A stretch of DNA of 9,188 nucleotides from Cyanobacteria bacterium UBA947. GTDB taxonomy: Bacteria; Cyanobacteriota; Vampirovibrionia; Gastranaerophilales; Gastranaerophilaceae. The notes under the pieces are model-generated. The model was not told where the DNA came from. It was given only the letters and a program-made list of their open reading frames with translations, and made no database searches. The position numbers and the translations under genes were made by a program. This document shows, in pieces, positions 6,983 through 9,188 of the stretch. The stretch lies in NCBI GenBank assembly GCA_002293275.1, contig DBCX01000012.1, forward strand, positions 448 to 9,635, written 5' to 3'. The number at the start of each line of letters is the position of its first letter. The first letter of the stretch is position 1.

Positions 6983-7185
6983 ATGTACGGCTCGACGGAG
7001 AGCGCGTTTGCAAGTTTTAAAAGTGTGTCCAGGCTCGGTTTATTTTCGGCGCAATCACGGGTGTAACCGTAGGTCTTATGGCAGGTCTTATAGCAACAAT
7101 ACCTGTCGCACATTCAAGCGCCAAAAAAATCTTCAAGGCCGAAGATGTACTCTTTAAAGCACCTGCTGAACAAGAAGCGGCGTAG
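6983..7185 (+). pseudogene. Frameshifted gene for a small glycine-rich membrane protein
   Basis: An ATG at 6983 opens a frame (MYGSTESAFASFKSVSRLG...) that stops at 7064-7066. A second frame, open from 7021, continues to TAG at 7183-7185 and reads FGAITGVTVGLMAG, LIATIPVAHSSAKK and ends KAPAEQEAA. Adding one T to the four-T run at 7043-7046 joins the two into a single 67-residue protein with one hydrophobic glycine-rich segment (about residues 18-42) and a charged tail. This suggests a real gene with a one-base deletion, or a homopolymer sequencing error. No Shine-Dalgarno precedes the ATG, and no canonical slippery heptamer supports programmed frameshifting. It could also be a truncated remnant of a longer gene next to the tRNA. 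I do not recognise the family. Confidence 0.4.
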
Positions 7186-7245
7186 AAAATAACGTTTGAA
7201 TAATACCCGGTGGCAAAAAATATTTTTTTATGTTTTTAAAATATT

Positions 7246-8013
7246 ATGAGAATTTTAGGTGTCGCAAATCAATTGTCGTATTATCCGTCTTTCAAGTCGG
7301 ATAATCGCACGTATCATTGGGGTGCGCTGCAATCTGAAAAATTTGAAAATCATCCCGTAGGAAATTTTCGCAAGGTTAGTGAAAACTTTTACAGAGGCGC
7401 CCAGCCCGGAATAGACGAAACCCGCGGCGGACTTGTCACATTAGAGAGCATCAAGCGCGATATAAAACTTTTGCGCGATGAATACGGTGTAGGCGTGATT
7501 TTAAACCTTCGCAACCTGCATGATAACAACACCGCGCACATAGAGCTTGAAAAACAGGCAATAAAAGAACTAAACGAAGAAGCGGCGTCAGGCAAAACCC
7601 CAAAACTTATCGGGTTAAACGTGTCTATGGACGCAAGCAGCTGGAACAATATTCCCGTAAAATCAGAGGATGTGGAAAAAATTCTGGGCTATTTTCAAGA
7701 GCACTCCGACAAGAAATTTTATGTGCACTGCCGCTCCGGAAACGACAGAACCGGCGTTGTAACAGCTTTATACAGAATATGGGCTCAGGACAAAAATGTC
7801 AAATTCAACGACATTCGTCAGGAAATGCTTGATTGCGGGCATGCGCGCGACTGGTACCCGGGGTTAATCCCTTCTTTGGCGGCTTGTATCAGGTATATGG
7901 CCACAAGCGGCAATTTCAGGCACCTTGAAAACGCAGACCAAAAACCCGATTTTCTTTGGGATTTTTACCAATCAAACAAGTCTGATATTAAAAAGATAGC
8001 ATCTGCCTGCTAG
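7246..8013 (+). CDS. Tyrosine / dual-specificity protein phosphatase-like protein
   Basis: The 255-residue protein contains the cysteine-phosphatase signature VHCRSGNDRTG (160-170), a CX5R loop with nucleophile C162 and phosphate-binding R168. The upstream strand GVGVILNLRN (81-90) and FYRGAQP (48-54) fit the core of dual-specificity phosphatases of the Siw14/PFA-DSP or DSPc type. D129, 33 residues before the cysteine, is a candidate general acid. The substrate cannot be told from the sequence: phosphoprotein, inositol phosphate or other phosphoester are possible. There is no signal peptide or membrane segment. The N-terminal 40 residues do not resemble the catalytic domain. No Shine-Dalgarno precedes the ATG; TAAAAT at 7237-7242 lies only 3 nt upstream, so the start may be leaderless or slightly misplaced. 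No kinase gene is nearby. Confidence 0.85.
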   Translation: MRILGVANQLSYYPSFKSDNRTYHWGALQSEKFENHPVGNFRKVSENFYRGAQPGIDETRGGLVTLESIKRDIKLLRDEYGVGVILNLRNLHDNNTAHIELEKQAIKELNEEAASGKTPKLIGLNVSMDASSWNNIPVKSEDVEKILGYFQEHSDKKFYVHCRSGNDRTGVVTALYRIWAQDKNVKFNDIRQEMLDCGHARDWYPGLIPSLAACIRYMATSGNFRHLENADQKPDFLWDFYQSNKSDIKKIASAC

Positions 8014-8070
8014 TCCGGAATATTTGTGTATCCTGTTTTTAAGAAATGTTAAGTCTCAATTTTGATTTTA

Positions 8071-8079
8071 TGCTACAAT
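8071..8079 (+). promoter_or_regulatory. Extended -10 promoter of dapF, predicted leaderless
   Basis: TGCTACAAT at 8071-8079 is an extended -10 element, followed by 6 nt (TTAATC) and the ATG at 8086. Transcription should therefore begin at the start codon. No Shine-Dalgarno or convincing -35 hexamer is present. The in-frame TTG at 8062 lies upstream of the -10 box and is rejected as the start. Confidence 0.65.
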
Positions 8080-8085
8080 TTAATC

Positions 8086-8919
8086 ATGATTAAATTGACA
8101 AAAATGCAGGGGCTTGGGAATGATTTTGTGATACTGGACGCGCCGCCGGCAGGTGCTGATTTGAGCGAGCTGGCAAAAAAGTTGTGCGACCGGCACTTTG
8201 GCGTCGGTGCGGACGGAATGATTATACCGCGCGCAGCAGGTGCTGCCGGTGTTGGCTTGCGAGAGCAAGACAAGCAGGGCAGCACAATTTCGCGCGGAGC
8301 AGCTGTTGATGCAGACATCAGCTGGTACTTCTACAACTCTGACGGGACAACCGCGCAGATGTGCGGTAACGGGATGCGCTGTTTTGCCAAGTATGTTTTT
8401 GACAAAGGGATTGTGGACAAAAAATCGTTCAGCGTTGCAACCGAGGCCGGTATAATTAAACCCGAAATCCTTGACAACGGGCTCGTACGGGTGAATATGG
8501 GCACACCCGTGTTGCAGGAAAAGACGACGGTGAACGGGTTTGAAGGCACCCCTGTTTCAATGGGCAACCCGCACTTTGTAATTTTCACGACCGACGACAC
8601 TTTAGAGATGGCAAAAAAATACGGCCCCGAGCTTGAAAGCCACCCGTATTTCCCGCAAAAAACCAACGTGGAATTTGTCAAAATATTGAGCCGCACAGAA
8701 ATTGAAATGTGCGTGTACGAGCGCGGTTGCGGGATTACGCTGGCGTGCGGCACGGGCGCGTGCGCATCTGCTGCAGCAGGGGTAACAAAAGGCCTCACAG
8801 ACAACAACGTCACCGTACACCTGCTTGGCGGCGCAGCGCAGGTTGAATGGCCGCGAACCGGGGGCGATATTTTCCTCACCGGCCCGGCCGAGTACGTTTT
8901 TACCGCTAATTACGGATAA
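8086..8919 (+). CDS. dapF: Diaminopimelate epimerase
   Basis: DapF converts LL- to meso-diaminopimelate, the last shared step to lysine and to the cross-linking residue of peptidoglycan. The 277-residue product from the ATG at 8086 begins with the family hallmark KMQGLGNDF. Its two catalytic cysteines are C93 in MCGNGMRCF and C221 in ACGTGACAS, with GNPHFV (160-165) and VYERGCG (210-216) also in place. The odd point is the loop between GADGMII (41-47) and YNSDG (83-87). It has 35 residues (48-82), where the corresponding loops I recall from cyanobacterial and Haemophilus DapF have 14-15. The excess of about 21 residues equals the 63-bp repeat unit at 8230-8308. Because the cysteines and frame are intact, the enzyme is probably active. 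Total length is within the normal range because other loops are short. Confidence 0.95.
   Translation: MIKLTKMQGLGNDFVILDAPPAGADLSELAKKLCDRHFGVGADGMIIPRAAGAAGVGLREQDKQGSTISRGAAVDADISWYFYNSDGTTAQMCGNGMRCFAKYVFDKGIVDKKSFSVATEAGIIKPEILDNGLVRVNMGTPVLQEKTTVNGFEGTPVSMGNPHFVIFTTDDTLEMAKKYGPELESHPYFPQKTNVEFVKILSRTEIEMCVYERGCGITLACGTGACASAAAGVTKGLTDNNVTVHLLGGAAQVEWPRTGGDIFLTGPAEYVFTANYG
8230..8308 (+). repeat. In-frame palindromic insertion in dapF bounded by imperfect direct repeats
   Basis: The 16-bp segments 8230-8245 and 8293-8308 match at 13 of 16 positions and lie exactly 63 bp (21 codons) apart. Between them a dyad covers 8240-8285: two 21-base arms around the loop GAGA (8261-8264), pairing at 16 of 21 positions. 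The paired blocks are GTGCTGCC/GGCAGCAC, TTG/CAA and CTTGC/GCAAG. The encoded residues (roughly GAAGVGLREQDKQGSTISRG) are polar and fall in a loop that is 21 residues shorter in other DapF proteins. This resembles coding-region palindromic elements known from Rickettsia, but no family membership is claimed. Confidence 0.65.
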
Positions 8920-8941
8920 AGCCCTGCCCCTCATTTGCCCC

Positions 8942-8969
8942 TTGCAATGATTTTTGTTCATGATAAAAT
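8942..8969 (+). promoter_or_regulatory. Promoter of rpsF
   Basis: TTGCAA at 8942-8947, a 16-bp spacer and TAAAAT at 8964-8969 with a TG extension (8961-8962) form a good promoter. The expected start near 8976 leaves a leader of about 13 nt, almost all of it the Shine-Dalgarno AAAGGAG at 8977-8983, placed 5 nt before the ATG at 8989. Confidence 0.65.
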
Positions 8970-8988
8970 TTTCTTAAAAGGAGAAAAA

Positions 8989-9188
8989 ATGAGAACATAC
9001 GAACTTTTAACCGTGTTTAAACCGAACCTTGACCTTGAAGAGGTTGACAGTCAGGTTGACAAACTAAACGCTTTTATCAAAGACGCCGGCGGCAAAGTGG
9101 CTGATACCGAGAAAATTGGCAGAAAAAAACTTGCTTATGAAATAAAAAACTTCCGCGACGGATTTTTTATCAACACAACATTCAACAT
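8989..9188 (+). CDS. rpsF: Small-subunit ribosomal protein S6 (bS6), N-terminal part
   Basis: The frame opens with MRTYELLTVFKPNLDLEEV and continues for 66 codons to the window edge without a stop. It shows the S6 pattern: a first beta strand YELLTVF, a helix with the VDKLNAFIKDAGGKV segment, then KIGRKKLAYEIKNFRDGFF, the conserved RNA- and S18-facing strand region. S6 binds 16S rRNA together with S18 in the platform of the 30S subunit. In many bacteria rpsF is followed by ssb and rpsR, which would lie beyond the window. The strong Shine-Dalgarno AAAGGAG fixes the start. About two thirds of a typical S6 is visible. Confidence 0.95.
   Translation, partial: MRTYELLTVFKPNLDLEEVDSQVDKLNAFIKDAGGKVADTEKIGRKKLAYEIKNFRDGFFINTTFN

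Noticed and set aside
7041..7047. Programmed -1 frameshift signal in the small broken gene
   Set aside because: The sequence at the junction does not fit the X-XXY-YYZ slippery pattern, and no downstream stem or pseudoknot was seen.
6891..7157. Plus-strand open frame of 88 codons starting at 6891
   Set aside because: It starts with GTG just before tRNA-His and reads through the whole tRNA. The product has no recognisable features, and the better frames downstream are those of the small membrane-protein gene.
8149..8245. Ten-base direct repeat GCAGGTGCTG at 8149-8158 and 8236-8245 in dapF
   Set aside because: It is short, in GC-rich alanine/glycine-coding sequence, and the spacing does not match any insertion or loop difference. 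It is probably chance.
8331..8879. Minus-strand open frame of 182 codons opposite dapF
   Set aside because: It is antisense to strongly conserved dapF motifs, shows no protein-like pattern and has no promoter or ribosome-binding site.

Overview
The window looks like chromosomal housekeeping DNA from a diderm (LPS-bearing) bacterium of the cyanobacterial lineage. The best phylogenetic hint is the response regulator at 6088-6846, which reads almost domain for domain like cyanobacterial RpaB/Ycf27. No photosynthesis gene is visible, and the rest (kdsB for KDO, a bifunctional Rel, diaminopimelate synthesis by dapF) would suit a non-photosynthetic relative such as the Melainabacteria/Vampirovibrionia. 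That placement is an inference from similarity recalled without a database search.

Layout. Minus strand, left end: the start of an unrecognised gene (1-166) follows a DUF475/TerC-like membrane protein gene (199-1224). Plus strand from 1260: rel, then an overlapping accD-accA-kdsB operon (3468-6000), an rpaB-like response regulator (6088-6846), tRNA-His(GTG) (6893-6969), a small frameshifted membrane-protein gene (6983-7185), a CX5R protein phosphatase (7246-8013), dapF (8086-8919), and the first 66 codons of rpsF (from 8989, running off the end).

How the genes fit together. AccD and AccA form the carboxyltransferase of acetyl-CoA carboxylase, making malonyl-CoA for fatty acids. KdsB activates KDO, the sugar joined to lipid A. 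The operon therefore links membrane lipid supply with outer-membrane LPS assembly. Rel sets ppGpp levels, RpaB-like proteins are global stress regulators in cyanobacteria, and DapF supplies meso-diaminopimelate for peptidoglycan and lysine.

The most interesting signals are three. First, dapF carries what looks like a 63-bp in-frame insertion. It has a near-palindromic core with a GAGA loop, is bounded by imperfect 16-bp direct repeats exactly 63 bp apart, and adds 21 residues to one loop while both catalytic cysteines stay intact. Second, three genes (the DUF475 gene, rel and dapF) share an identical arrangement of extended -10 box, exactly 6 nt, then ATG, with no Shine-Dalgarno sequence, which predicts leaderless mRNAs. 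Two of these promoters face each other 11 bp apart. Third, the three leadered transcription units (accD, rpaB-like, rpsF) share a TTGCAA -35-like element and do have Shine-Dalgarno sequences.

The only gene-free stretch approaching 300 bases is the 276 bp between the tRNA and the phosphatase gene. It holds the frameshifted small gene and about 60 bp of AT-rich DNA. No convincing intrinsic terminator, CRISPR array or insertion sequence was seen.
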